64,000 nucleotides of DNA, taken from NCBI GenBank assembly GCA_017642855.1, contig JAEPOO010000002.1:143545-207544 (forward strand), read 5' to 3'. This document shows, in pieces, positions 52,570 to 61,154 of this stretch (position 1 is the first letter of the stretch; each line of letters starts with the position of its first letter). The stretch comes from Pseudomonadales bacterium (GTDB lineage Bacteria; Pseudomonadota; Gammaproteobacteria; Pseudomonadales; Azotimanducaceae). Below the pieces are notes generated by a model. It searched no databases and was not told the origin of the DNA. It saw nothing but the letters and a program-made list of their open reading frames with translations. The position numbers were made by a program, and so were the translations under genes.

Positions 52570-53219
52570 TATTCCTCTCCTTCGCTGATTCTTTTCTTCA
52601 GGTCTTTTTCAAACTCTCTTCTTGTTCTGGTATCAATGGGCGCCGCCAGATATCGCCGCAGCGTGTCTGCCGATAGCCCTCTCTGCGCATCCACAAAAAA
52701 TCTTGCCAAGGGGATTCTATCGCCTCCAAAAGGCAAATGAGCAAATTCATCCCCGGCACTGACTTTCCCTTCATCAATGACCCGGCAGTAAGCACCTGAT
52801 CGGTTCGCCTGGACAAACTTCTTCGCGAACGTCCGATCATCCATCCGGGCCGCCAGCACACGACAGGGTATTCGAGGGGCGGTAATCTCCAGCGTCAGGG
52901 ACTCAGACCGCAAGCGATCACCCGGGCAGACTGCCCGCAAATCGATACCGCTCACCGTGAGGTTTTCTCCGAAAGTGCCGGGCGTCATGTCCCCGTTCAG
53001 TTGACGCGCCCAGAATTCGTAGTCTTCTGAGGCATACAGGTAGACCGCCTGATCGGGGCCACCATGATGCTTCCTGTTGCAGATTGCGTCTCCTTCCAGC
53101 CCTTCACGGTTCACCGGAACAGCCCCGTTCCGGGCACGCTTGAAGATGCCTGTTTGGACCTTCCGATTACCCACCTGAAGCTGGATGCGCTCTGCCGTAC
53201 TGACTCGCTCTATTCGCAT
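52569..53219 (-). CDS. MOSC-domain protein (YiiM-like)
   Basis: 216 residues. The MOSC fold features are GLEGDAICNRKHHGGPDQAVYLYA, GTFGENLTVSGI and the Cys in TAPRIPCRVLAARM, which may bind the molybdenum cofactor sulfur. A C-terminal 3-alpha extension follows. YiiM-type proteins reduce N-hydroxylated base analogues; activity here is inferred. Upstream gene of the SDR pair, divergent from isocitrate lyase. Confidence 0.85.
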   Translation of the reverse strand: MRIERVSTAERIQLQVGNRKVQTGIFKRARNGAVPVNREGLEGDAICNRKHHGGPDQAVYLYASEDYEFWARQLNGDMTPGTFGENLTVSGIDLRAVCPGDRLRSESLTLEITAPRIPCRVLAARMDDRTFAKKFVQANRSGAYCRVIDEGKVSAGDEFAHLPFGGDRIPLARFFVDAQRGLSADTLRRYLAAPIDTRTRREFEKDLKKRISEGEE

Positions 53220-53266
53220 ACCGCCAGTATGCGGGATAGCCGGCCTCCAGCGCCAATTGATGAATC

Positions 53267-53298
53267 AAAGGAATATAACAGTATCCAATTATTCCTTT
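53267..53298. promoter_or_regulatory. Inverted repeat upstream of isocitrate lyase
   Basis: AAAGGAATA (53267-53275) and TATTCCTTT (53290-53298) are a perfect 9-bp inverted repeat with a 14-base spacer, about 77 bp before the aceA start. It looks like an operator for a dimeric regulator of the glyoxylate shunt; the regulator is not known. Confidence 0.5.
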
Positions 53299-53374
53299 CA
53301 TGGATTCCGGCCTCGCTGGTACCCTGCGCGGTCTCTTTCATCGCTACCTACCCTAAAAGCCAGGAGGAAACACC

Positions 53375-54985
53375 ATGGGCTACCAACAAGATATTGATCA
53401 GATGACAAAGCTGTGCAGCACGCATGGCGACGCATGGAACGGTATCAACCCGGAATACGCAACGCGCATGCGTCTGCAGAACCGCTTCAACTCCGGTCTG
53501 GATATTGCCCAGTACACGGCAGACATCATGCGCAAGGACATGGCGGATTACGACGCAGATACCTCCAGCTACACCCAGTCACTTGGCTGCTGGCACGGCT
53601 TTGTGGCCCAGCAGAAAGCCATCGCCATCAAACGCCATCGCGGCACGCTGGATAAGAAATATATTTACCTGTCAGGCTGGATGGTTGCGGCACTGCGCAG
53701 CCAATTCGGGCCGCTGCCTGACCAGTCTATGCACGAGAAGACCAGCGTTCCTTCTCTGATCGAAGAGATCTACACCTTCCTCAAGCAGGCTGATGCCGTT
53801 GAGCTGGAGCGCCTGTTCACCGCACTGGATGCGGCTAAAGAAGCGGGTAACGAGGTTGAAGTGAAGTCACTGATCGATCAGATCGATAACTTCGAAACTC
53901 ACGTGGTGCCCATTATTGCGGACATTGACGCTGGTTTCGGTAACGAAGAAGCGACCTACCTGCTGGCCAAGCAGATGATTGAAGCCGGTGCCTGCGCCAT
54001 TCAGATCGAAAACCAGGTATCTGAAGTGAAGCAGTGTGGTCACCAGGCCGGAAAGGTCACCGTTCCTCACGAAGTCTTCCTGGCAAAGATCAACGCGGTT
54101 CGCTACGCGTTTCTCGAGCTGGGCATCGAGAACGGTATCATCGTGGCTCGTACTGACTCTCTCGGCGCAGGCCTGACACAGATGGTTCCGGTTTCCAAGG
54201 AAGAAGGTGATCTCGCCAGCCAGTACAACAGCTTCCTGGAAGTTGAAGAAGTACACAATGTGGATGAACTCAAAGAACACGATATCGTCTTCCACAAAGG
54301 CGGAGATCTGGTTAAGCCGGTGCGACTGGATAACGGACTCTATGCTTTCCGCGAAGGCACAGGGATCGATCGCGTCGTTCTCGACTGTATCACCAGCCTG
54401 CGTCACGGTGCTGATCTGCTCTGGATCGAAACTGAGAAGCCTAACGTTGCCCAGATCGCTGAGATGGTGAACAAAGTCAAAGAAGTGGTCCCTGACGCCA
54501 AACTGGTTTACAACAACTCGCCTTCCTTCAACTGGACGCTTAAGTTCCGTGAGCAGGTCTACCAGGAGTATGTGGACGCTGGCAAAGATGTTTCCGCCTA
54601 CCCGAATCCAGCTGAAGATCCGCTGGGTCTGATGTCGGTTGAGCTGGACGACACTGAGTTGGCGCAACAGGCTGATCAGTACATCCAGTCTTTCCAGGCG
54701 GACGGTTCACGCGAGGCCGGTATCTTCCACCACCTGATTACGCTGCCGACCTACCACGAAACCGCACTGGGTGTGGATACGCTTGCTGAAGGTTACTTTG
54801 GCGATGCCGCCATGCTGGCTTACGTGAAAGGGGTTCAGCGAACTGAGATTCGCCGCAACATGAACGTCGTGAAGCATCAGGAAATGGCCGGCACAACGAT
54901 CGGCGACCACCACAAGGAGTACTTTGCTGGCGAAAATGCCCTGCTGGCAGGTGGTAAAGAAAACACGATGTCTCAATTCGGATAA
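53375..54985 (+). CDS. aceA: Isocitrate lyase (long form)
   Basis: Splits isocitrate to glyoxylate and succinate, the entry of the glyoxylate shunt for growth on acetate and fatty acids. The catalytic motif is KQCGHQAGKVTVPHEVF near residue 218 (family KKCGH, here KQCGH), with the PIIADIDAGFGNEEATYLL metal region before it. Length of 536 residues is that of the Pseudomonas-type long form rather than the 430-residue E. coli type. AGGAGG lies 8 bases before ATG 53375. A perfect hairpin and a terminator follow. Confidence 0.95.
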   Translation: MGYQQDIDQMTKLCSTHGDAWNGINPEYATRMRLQNRFNSGLDIAQYTADIMRKDMADYDADTSSYTQSLGCWHGFVAQQKAIAIKRHRGTLDKKYIYLSGWMVAALRSQFGPLPDQSMHEKTSVPSLIEEIYTFLKQADAVELERLFTALDAAKEAGNEVEVKSLIDQIDNFETHVVPIIADIDAGFGNEEATYLLAKQMIEAGACAIQIENQVSEVKQCGHQAGKVTVPHEVFLAKINAVRYAFLELGIENGIIVARTDSLGAGLTQMVPVSKEEGDLASQYNSFLEVEEVHNVDELKEHDIVFHKGGDLVKPVRLDNGLYAFREGTGIDRVVLDCITSLRHGADLLWIETEKPNVAQIAEMVNKVKEVVPDAKLVYNNSPSFNWTLKFREQVYQEYVDAGKDVSAYPNPAEDPLGLMSVELDDTELAQQADQYIQSFQADGSREAGIFHHLITLPTYHETALGVDTLAEGYFGDAAMLAYVKGVQRTEIRRNMNVVKHQEMAGTTIGDHHKEYFAGENALLAGGKENTMSQFG

Positions 54986-55023
54986 GCCTTTGGCTTACCG
55001 AATTGACGCGACAGTAGCATCGA

Positions 55024-55050
55024 AGAAATGTGGTCACTCACCACATTTCT
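55024..55050. repeat. Perfect 11-bp inverted repeat after isocitrate lyase
   Basis: AGAAATGTGGT and ACCACATTTCT with a CACTC loop. No T-run follows, so it could be an mRNA-stabilising hairpin or a binding site. A separate terminator comes 30 bp later. Confidence 0.55.
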
Positions 55051-55080
55051 GATGCTGAGAAAGCGAGCGTCATCACAGAA

Positions 55081-55110
55081 AACCCCGATATGATTTTCGG
55101 GGTTTTTTTT
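55081..55110 (+). terminator. Rho-independent terminator after isocitrate lyase
   Basis: AACCCCGA and TCGGGGTT pair around an 8-base loop and are followed by a run of eight T. It ends the aceA transcript. The GMC gene begins only 28 bases downstream. Confidence 0.85.
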
Positions 55111-55138
55111 GTCTGTCGTTTTCCCGCACAATCAACCT

Positions 55139-56653
55139 ATGATTGATGTACTTATTGTGGGAGCTGGCAGTGCCGGAGCGGTCATTGCGAACCGCGTTTC
55201 CGAGGATCCAAACCGAAGTGTGCGGCTCATCGAAGCAGGTCCAGACTATCCTGAGTTGTCACAGACACCCTTCGATCTCATTAACTCCCACAACAACTCT
55301 TACACCGCCCACGACTGGGGGCATCGCTACGAACCCACGCGCGAGAGAGAAGTCATCTTCCCTCGCGGCCGTGTGACCGGAGGCTCCAGTGCGGTGAACA
55401 CAACGATTGCGCTAAGGGGCATGCCGGAAGACTATGACGAGTGGGCACGCCTTGGCTGCGATGGCTGGTCGTGGACTGAGGTTTTGCCTGCGTTTAATCG
55501 ACTGGAACGAGATCTGGACTATGGGGACAAGCCCTACCATGGCGACGCCGGTCCCATCACGATCAGGCGATATCCGGCAGACGAACTGGAACCTCAGCAG
55601 GCAGCTTTCCTCACCACCGCGGATCAGCTCGGCTATCCGGATTGTCCGGACGCAAACGATCCAGACGGCTGGGGTGCCGGACCTCACCCGATGAACAAGT
55701 TGGGCCGCTTGAGGATCTCAACCGCCATTGGTTATCTGGCTCCAGCCCGGCTCAGACCCAACCTCACGATCCAGGCGGATACGCTGGTTCGTCGTGTTCT
55801 TTTTCAAGGATCCCGGGCCACCGGTGTCGAAGTAGAAAACGCAGACGGCTCCATCGAAACGATCAATGCCCGGTTGGTTGTGCTCTGCGCCGGCGCGATT
55901 AAAACACCGCAAATCCTCATGCTGTCTGGCATAGGGCCAAAGGCGCAGCTCGAAGCTTTCGGCATCGAGAGCGTCACCGATGAGCCGGGTGTCGGGCAGA
56001 ATCTGTCAGATCACCCCGCCCTGTCTGTCGTCTGTGAGGTAAAAGATGGCGTGCTGATCGACCATGACCGCCCAATCATCCAGACCATCCTGCGTTACAC
56101 GGCCGAAGGTTCAGACAAACGAAACGATTTGCAGATCGAGCAGATCAGCTTCGCCGGAAAACCCAACGGGCCCGCACTGTTCTCTATCGCTGCAGTTCTT
56201 GAGTATCAGTACGGTCGCGGAGAACTTCGGCTGCAGTCATCAGATCCGAGCGACCACCCAATTATCGACGCTCGGTTTTGCGAGGATGACCGCGATACCT
56301 CACGACTCGTCGGTTGCATGAAAGATACCCTTGCCTTCGCCAGGACCGGTGAACTCGGCGACATGATCAAGACACTGTCGTTTCCTGATCCGGCCAGAGG
56401 TGTCGATGATGAAAAGCTGGCTGCCTTGTGCAAAAAATTTGCGGGAAGCGGTTACCATCCCTGTGGCACGGTAAAGATGGGCGACAAAACAGACCCGATG
56501 GCGGTCGTCGATGAAAACGGATTTGCGCATAGGCTGGAGAATCTTGTGGTCGCAGACGCTTCCATCATGCCCTTTGTACCCAGGGCAAACACCAATCTCA
56601 CCTGTATCATGATCGGTGAGAAGATTGGCGAGCGCCTGCGACGCGGGCACTAA
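55139..56653 (+). CDS. GMC-family FAD oxidoreductase
   Basis: 504 residues from ATG 55139. FAD-binding [21 protein letters not shown] signature [20 protein letters not shown], second signature [16 protein letters not shown] and the active-site His in [14 protein letters not shown]. It is shorter than its paralogue at 50160 and only distantly like it, so the two likely have different alcohol substrates. It lies before the D-aminoacylase gene with a 65-bp gap. The frame extends to TTG 55109, inside the terminator, which is unlikely. Confidence 0.9.
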   Translation: MIDVLIVGAGSAGAVIANRVSEDPNRSVRLIEAGPDYPELSQTPFDLINSHNNSYTAHDWGHRYEPTREREVIFPRGRVTGGSSAVNTTIALRGMPEDYDEWARLGCDGWSWTEVLPAFNRLERDLDYGDKPYHGDAGPITIRRYPADELEPQQAAFLTTADQLGYPDCPDANDPDGWGAGPHPMNKLGRLRISTAIGYLAPARLRPNLTIQADTLVRRVLFQGSRATGVEVENADGSIETINARLVVLCAGAIKTPQILMLSGIGPKAQLEAFGIESVTDEPGVGQNLSDHPALSVVCEVKDGVLIDHDRPIIQTILRYTAEGSDKRNDLQIEQISFAGKPNGPALFSIAAVLEYQYGRGELRLQSSDPSDHPIIDARFCEDDRDTSRLVGCMKDTLAFARTGELGDMIKTLSFPDPARGVDDEKLAALCKKFAGSGYHPCGTVKMGDKTDPMAVVDENGFAHRLENLVVADASIMPFVPRANTNLTCIMIGEKIGERLRRGH

Positions 56654-56718
56654 CCATCCTGTACACCATCTGGACCGCTGCCTGTGATCAAGATGGGCAT
56701 GCACGAGGAGTGTAAAGC

Positions 56719-58209
56719 ATGAATGATGTGGTGATCAGAAACGTTTCAATACTCGATGGTTCTGGCGGCGAGGCGTTCCACGGAGACGTCGGTATTGAAG
56801 GTGGGCGAATTACCGAAGTCGGAGAAGCGCGGCCCGGCCGAACCGAGATTGATGGCAAAGGGCAAACGCTCTGCCCTGGCTTTATTGATACCCACTCACA
56901 TGATGACGGCGCTTTCTTTCGCCACCCCGGTATGGAATTCAAACTGGCACAGGGCGTCACCACCGTGGTTGCCGGTAACTGCGGCTTCAGTGCGATTCCA
57001 CTGGACCCGGATGTGGATCCCGGCAAAGCAAGTGGCGGTATTCTCGCGGGTCTTGAAGGCACGTTCAGTGATCTGGAAGGCTACTACGCGGCCGCGCTCG
57101 CAAAGAAACCGGGCATCAACAACATGATGCTGGTGGGGCACAACACGGTCCGGACCCTGGTGATGGGCATGGAAAAACGTGCGCCAACGACGGATGAACT
57201 TTCCAAAATGAAGTCACATGTCTCACGGGCCATCGAACAGGGCGCCTGCGGCTTCTCTACGGGCCTCATCTATCGGCCTGGTCGATGGAGTGACACCGAT
57301 GAAGTGATTGAGCTTGCCGCGCAAGCCTCACCCTTTGATGCGCTGTACACCACACACATGCGCAATGAAGGTGATCACCTTCTGGATGCGGTGGATGAAG
57401 CGCTCACCATTGGTCAAGAAGGGAACGTCCACCTGCATATCTCCCATCATAAGTCTGCGGGTCCAGCGAACTGGGGAAAGGTCGGCAAATCGCTCAACAA
57501 AGTTGATGAAGCACTGGCTGCGGGGCAGCGAGTCACTTTGGATGTTTACCCCTATACCGCCGGAAGCGGCCGGATGATTGAGTACTTTAATCTGGACAAC
57601 ATTAATCGCGAGCTTGCGGAAGTCATTCGCATCGCCAGTTGTCCGGCCTTTCGCGAGTATGAAGGCAGGATGCTCAAAGACATTGCTCGCGAAGAAGATG
57701 TCGATATCTGTGATCTGACGCTGCGAATCCTGACGGCACCTAAAGGTGATCGCACCATCTGTATTCAGTTCATCATCGCGGAAGAAGATGTCGCCACCAA
57801 TCTGGCGTATCGAGACATGATGGTCGGATCTGATGGTATACCCGATCTCAATGGCAGACCGCATCCACGCCTGTTTGGCACCTTCCCAAGGATCCTGGCC
57901 AAGTATGTTCGCGATGATAGCATTCTGACTTTACCTGAAGCCATCAGAAGAATGACGTCACTTCCTGCACGTGTATTCGGTATGGAACAACGCGGCCTGA
58001 TAAGAGAGCGCTACTGGGCTGACCTGGTGCTGTTCGACCCAGAAACGGTTCAGGATATGGCGACCTATGATGATCCAAAATCAGAGCCTGACGGCATCTC
58101 GTTGGTGATGATTAACGGAGACATCGGATTTCGAGATGGTCTACATTTCCATTCCGGGTCAGGAAAAATGCTGCGTTTTCGCAGATCCGCTTACGGGGAA
58201 GAAGCTTAA
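56719..58209 (+). CDS. N-acyl-D-amino-acid deacylase (D-aminoacylase) family amidohydrolase
   Basis: 496-residue amidohydrolase. Zinc-binding H-x-H is in GFIDTHSHDDGAFFRHP, and a Cys ligand is in VAGNCGFSAIPL, as in D-aminoacylases. Further elements are TGLIYRPGRWSDTDEVIELA, HMRNEGDHLLDAVDEAL and HHKSAGPANWGKV. It removes acyl groups from N-acyl-D-amino acids or related imides. The ATG is preceded by GAGGAG. The PmpAB-like pair follows 20 bp on. Confidence 0.88.
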   Translation: MNDVVIRNVSILDGSGGEAFHGDVGIEGGRITEVGEARPGRTEIDGKGQTLCPGFIDTHSHDDGAFFRHPGMEFKLAQGVTTVVAGNCGFSAIPLDPDVDPGKASGGILAGLEGTFSDLEGYYAAALAKKPGINNMMLVGHNTVRTLVMGMEKRAPTTDELSKMKSHVSRAIEQGACGFSTGLIYRPGRWSDTDEVIELAAQASPFDALYTTHMRNEGDHLLDAVDEALTIGQEGNVHLHISHHKSAGPANWGKVGKSLNKVDEALAAGQRVTLDVYPYTAGSGRMIEYFNLDNINRELAEVIRIASCPAFREYEGRMLKDIAREEDVDICDLTLRILTAPKGDRTICIQFIIAEEDVATNLAYRDMMVGSDGIPDLNGRPHPRLFGTFPRILAKYVRDDSILTLPEAIRRMTSLPARVFGMEQRGLIRERYWADLVLFDPETVQDMATYDDPKSEPDGISLVMINGDIGFRDGLHFHSGSGKMLRFRRSAYGEEA

Positions 58210-58229
58210 ACACTACCGAGAGTCATCTG

Positions 58230-58637
58230 ATGGAATCGTATCTCTATGGTCTTCTCGGGGGCGTGATGATCGGCACCGCCGCGATATTGCTGATGATGAG
58301 CATTGGCCGAATTGCGGGTATCAGCGGCCTCTTTTTCGATAGCCTAAAATCCCCAAGATCGAATGTTTGGGCGCTTCTGTTTGTTGCCGGCCTCATCCTC
58401 GGAACCGGCATGGTGCAGATGTTTTCGTCGACACCGACACCGACGCTTTCTGCGTCACTACCTCTGATCATCACCGGTGGTCTGGTCGTTGGCTTCGGCG
58501 TTAAACTCGGTCATGGCTGCACCAGCGGTCATGGCATCTGCGGTATCGGGCGGCTCTCGACCCGGTCAATCGTCGCAACGGCGACCTTCATGATCTTTGC
58601 CATCCTGACCGTGTTCGTGAGGCTACACCTGTTATGA
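58230..58637 (+). CDS. YeeE/YedE-type membrane protein, first half (PmpA-like)
   Basis: 135 residues, four membrane helices. The conserved thiol region is GVKLGHGCTSGHGICGIGRL, whose Cys residues pass thiosulfate or other sulfur groups in the YeeE/YedE family. The partner gene overlaps it by 4 bp, so the two together form one transporter split in two, like PmpAB. Substrate probably a sulfur anion. Confidence 0.85.
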   Translation: MESYLYGLLGGVMIGTAAILLMMSIGRIAGISGLFFDSLKSPRSNVWALLFVAGLILGTGMVQMFSSTPTPTLSASLPLIITGGLVVGFGVKLGHGCTSGHGICGIGRLSTRSIVATATFMIFAILTVFVRLHLL

Positions 58638-59038
58638 ATCTACTACTGGCACTCATTTGCGGTACCTTGTTCGGGGCAGGACTCGCGGTATCGGGTATGA
58701 CAGATCCCGCGAAAGTCATCGGCTTTCTCGATGTCACTGGCGCCTGGGATCCCACGCTCGGTTTTGTGATGGGTGGCGGCCTACTGATTACGGTCCCATT
58801 TTTTCAGCTGGTCCTCCAAAGAACACAAGGCCCCTGGTTCGCGGAGGGATTCCGCCTGCCCGATCGCCATGACATCGATGCGCGTCTGATCACCGGCGCC
58901 GCCATGTTCGGTATCGGTTGGGGTCTGGTTGGTTTGTGTCCCGGGCCCGCGATTTCATCACTGGCCTACCTGAATCTCGATATCCTGTATTTCGGAATCG
59001 CCATGACGGCCGGCATGTTCATCGCCGACCGTTTTTGA
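58634..59038 (+). CDS. YeeE/YedE-type membrane protein, second half (PmpB-like)
   Basis: 134 residues with four membrane helices and the second conserved element, GWGLVGLCPGPAISSLAYL, holding the Cys-Pro motif. It starts MNLLLALICGTLFGAGLAVSGM, where the SGMTDPAKVIGFLD segment is also typical. Its ATG overlaps the stop of the first half (ATGA-type). Works with the first half in sulfur transport. Confidence 0.85.
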   Translation: MNLLLALICGTLFGAGLAVSGMTDPAKVIGFLDVTGAWDPTLGFVMGGGLLITVPFFQLVLQRTQGPWFAEGFRLPDRHDIDARLITGAAMFGIGWGLVGLCPGPAISSLAYLNLDILYFGIAMTAGMFIADRF

Positions 59039-59067
59039 GTCAAAAGAGACGATCTCACCGCTTCAGT

Positions 59068-59103
59068 CGAGAGGAGGACTTTGCTCGAGAGGAGGGCTTT
59101 GCT
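59068..59103 (+). repeat. Two tandem 18-bp repeats after the PmpB-like gene
   Basis: CGAGAGGAGGACTTTGCT is followed at once by CGAGAGGAGGGCTTTGCT, one base different. The unit carries an AGGAGG-like core. It lies between convergent genes and probably arose by slippage; no function is suggested. Confidence 0.6.
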
Positions 59104-59132
59104 CGAAACCAGGACTGAGTGGCGTCGACGGT

Positions 59133-59894
59133 TTAGATGCGCAAACCCGCATCAAGCTCGATCACCCGCCCAGAGAGATAGTCGTTTTCCATGATGTAAC
59201 GGGCGGTGTGCGCAACTTCTTCCGGTTGGCCAAGACGTTTCAATGGAATACCCGCCGCCATTTTCTCGAGCGCTTCCGGTTTCATGCTTGCGACCATGTC
59301 GGTCGCAATGAACCCCGGTGCAATCGCCGCAGCTCGAATGCCATAGCGCGCAAGCTCCTTGGCCCAGACTGTCGCCATGGCCGCAACGCCCGCTTTGGCG
59401 GCTGAGTAGTTGGTCTGCCCCATGTTTCCCGCTTTAGAGATACTCGAAATATTGATGATGCACCCCTGAACATTTTTCTGGATCATGCGCGTTGCCGCCT
59501 CACGACCGCAGAGGAATACGCCAGTCAGGTTCACATCAATCACCGCCTGCCACTCGGCCAGAGACAGGCGTTTATCAATATCACCGTCTTTCACTTTAAC
59601 CAGGAGTCCATCCCGCAGGATGCCGGCATTGTTGATCAGTCCATGCACTTCGCCAAAATCAGCTTCAATGGCATCAAACACAGCAACCACGTCGTCTTCT
59701 TTGGCAACATTCGCCCGATAGGCCCTGGCATCACCACCGGCATCCTTGCAGAGCTGCACCGCCTCGTTGAGCGGTTCATCATTTAGATCGATCAGAGCCA
59801 GGTTGGCACCGGCAGCGGCAAATTCAATGGCCATGGACCGGCCCAATCCCTGTCCTCCGCCAGTAATGACAATGGTTTTGCCTTCTAGATGCAT
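59133..59894 (-). CDS. FabG-type short-chain dehydrogenase
   Basis: 253 residues from ATG 59894 (MHLEGKTIVITGGGQGLGRS), with AGGAG eight bases upstream. SDR motifs: TGGGQGLG, LINNAGILRDG, catalytic Ser in CIINISSISKAG and Tyr-x3-Lys in YSAAKAGVAAM. Closest to 3-oxoacyl-ACP/CoA reductases that serve fatty-acid synthesis or degradation. Frame extends to 60002 but the added residues are not conserved. Divergent from the acyltransferase gene. Confidence 0.88.
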   Translation of the reverse strand: MHLEGKTIVITGGGQGLGRSMAIEFAAAGANLALIDLNDEPLNEAVQLCKDAGGDARAYRANVAKEDDVVAVFDAIEADFGEVHGLINNAGILRDGLLVKVKDGDIDKRLSLAEWQAVIDVNLTGVFLCGREAATRMIQKNVQGCIINISSISKAGNMGQTNYSAAKAGVAAMATVWAKELARYGIRAAAIAPGFIATDMVASMKPEALEKMAAGIPLKRLGQPEEVAHTARYIMENDYLSGRVIELDAGLRI

Positions 59895-60162
59895 GTTGTT
59901 CTCCTGCCAATAAAAACGCGCATCATACCGCACCCGATCTGCGCACGCTGCCCGCGTTCGCACGTCGATGGTGCAACGCAAAAAAATTAACACCCGCCTC
60001 ACAACCTCTTAAAAGGCCCGCATCACCATGCATCGAGCGAATAAGCCACTTATCAGAGCAACGTTGGCACACCGATTGCTCATAGGTGATTACCCTGATT
60101 TCAGGGTACGTCATTTAGCGAGCCAATCGCTCTTTCAATATTGCAAAACACGGAGCAAAAAG

Positions 60163-60963
60163 ATGACCACAGCAGCAACCACTACCGCTGCCGACACGGT
60201 TGAATACGGCGGCCCTCATCGCTGGCAGATCCAGCCTTGGGCGAGACTGGTACGAGCCTCACTGCGACAACGCGAATACTTCCGTTGGACAGAAGCGTAC
60301 TGTACCTCCGTCACGGTGAAGGGTCTGGAACACCTTGAAGGCTTAGACGGGCCGGCAATATTTATCCCAAACCACCAGAGTCATATGGATACACCCGTAT
60401 TGATGTCGGCACTGCCGAAAAAGGTTCAGAACAACCTGTACTTTGGCGCCGCCGCAGACCGGTGGTTTGTCAAAGGCAAGAAGAAGCTGATTCTTCAACC
60501 CTGGTACCAGTCACTGGCCTTAGGCAACTTTCCAATCATGAGAGGCGGTGGGTCAAAAGCCCTGGATCATGCCAAGTGGCTTCTGGATCAGAAGTGCAAT
60601 CTTTGCATCTTCCCAGAGGGCACTCGGGCAACCTCTAACGCCCTGGGCCGATTCCGTCACGGTGTGACCTTGCTTGCTCTCGAGAAACAGGTGCCCGTGG
60701 TGCCCGTCGTATTGAAAGGTCTGCGTGAACTTCGACCGAAAGGCGCCAAGGCAGTGACGCCAGGTCCTGTCAGCGTCACCTTCCTGGAACCTGTGCACCT
60801 CACTGACGCCCTGTTCAACGGGGAGCAAGGTGTGGAGGCTGGCACGAACCTCTTGCGGGAGCGCATGAATCGCGAGTTTTTCAGGGCGCTGCCGTTCCGG
60901 CCAGCCAAGACCGAGGCAACCGCTCGCGTCGGCAAAGGCAAAGCACCGCAAAAAGCTGCCTGA
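60163..60963 (+). CDS. 1-acyl-sn-glycerol-3-phosphate acyltransferase (PlsC-like)
   Basis: 266 residues from ATG 60163, with a GGAG ten bases before it. The acyltransferase motifs are NHQSHMDTPVL (H-x4-D), the FPIMRGGGS region and FPEGTRA. This family transfers acyl groups to lysophosphatidate to make membrane lipid; the protein has a basic C-terminal tail (RVGKGKAPQKAA). A strong terminator follows. It could be a paralogue of the main PlsC. Confidence 0.88.
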   Translation: MTTAATTTAADTVEYGGPHRWQIQPWARLVRASLRQREYFRWTEAYCTSVTVKGLEHLEGLDGPAIFIPNHQSHMDTPVLMSALPKKVQNNLYFGAAADRWFVKGKKKLILQPWYQSLALGNFPIMRGGGSKALDHAKWLLDQKCNLCIFPEGTRATSNALGRFRHGVTLLALEKQVPVVPVVLKGLRELRPKGAKAVTPGPVSVTFLEPVHLTDALFNGEQGVEAGTNLLRERMNREFFRALPFRPAKTEATARVGKGKAPQKAA

Positions 60964-61007
60964 AATCTGTATCTCCGCTGCAAACTCCCTCTTGCTTGCA
61001 GTTTTAC

Positions 61008-61035
61008 GGGGCTCCAACTGGAGCCCCTTTTTTTT
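61008..61035 (+). terminator. Rho-independent terminator after the acyltransferase
   Basis: GGGGCTCC and GGAGCCCC pair around AACT, followed by eight T residues. It ends the acyltransferase transcript. Confidence 0.9.
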
Positions 61036-61154
61036 GGTCAGTTCAACCATCACTCTGGTGCAATTAGCACAGCTGTCCACCCCGATTTTCCTTTAAATTT
61101 AGCGGCAAATCTGCCTACACTGTAGTTCGCTACAAAAACCAAGAGGAAAACACC

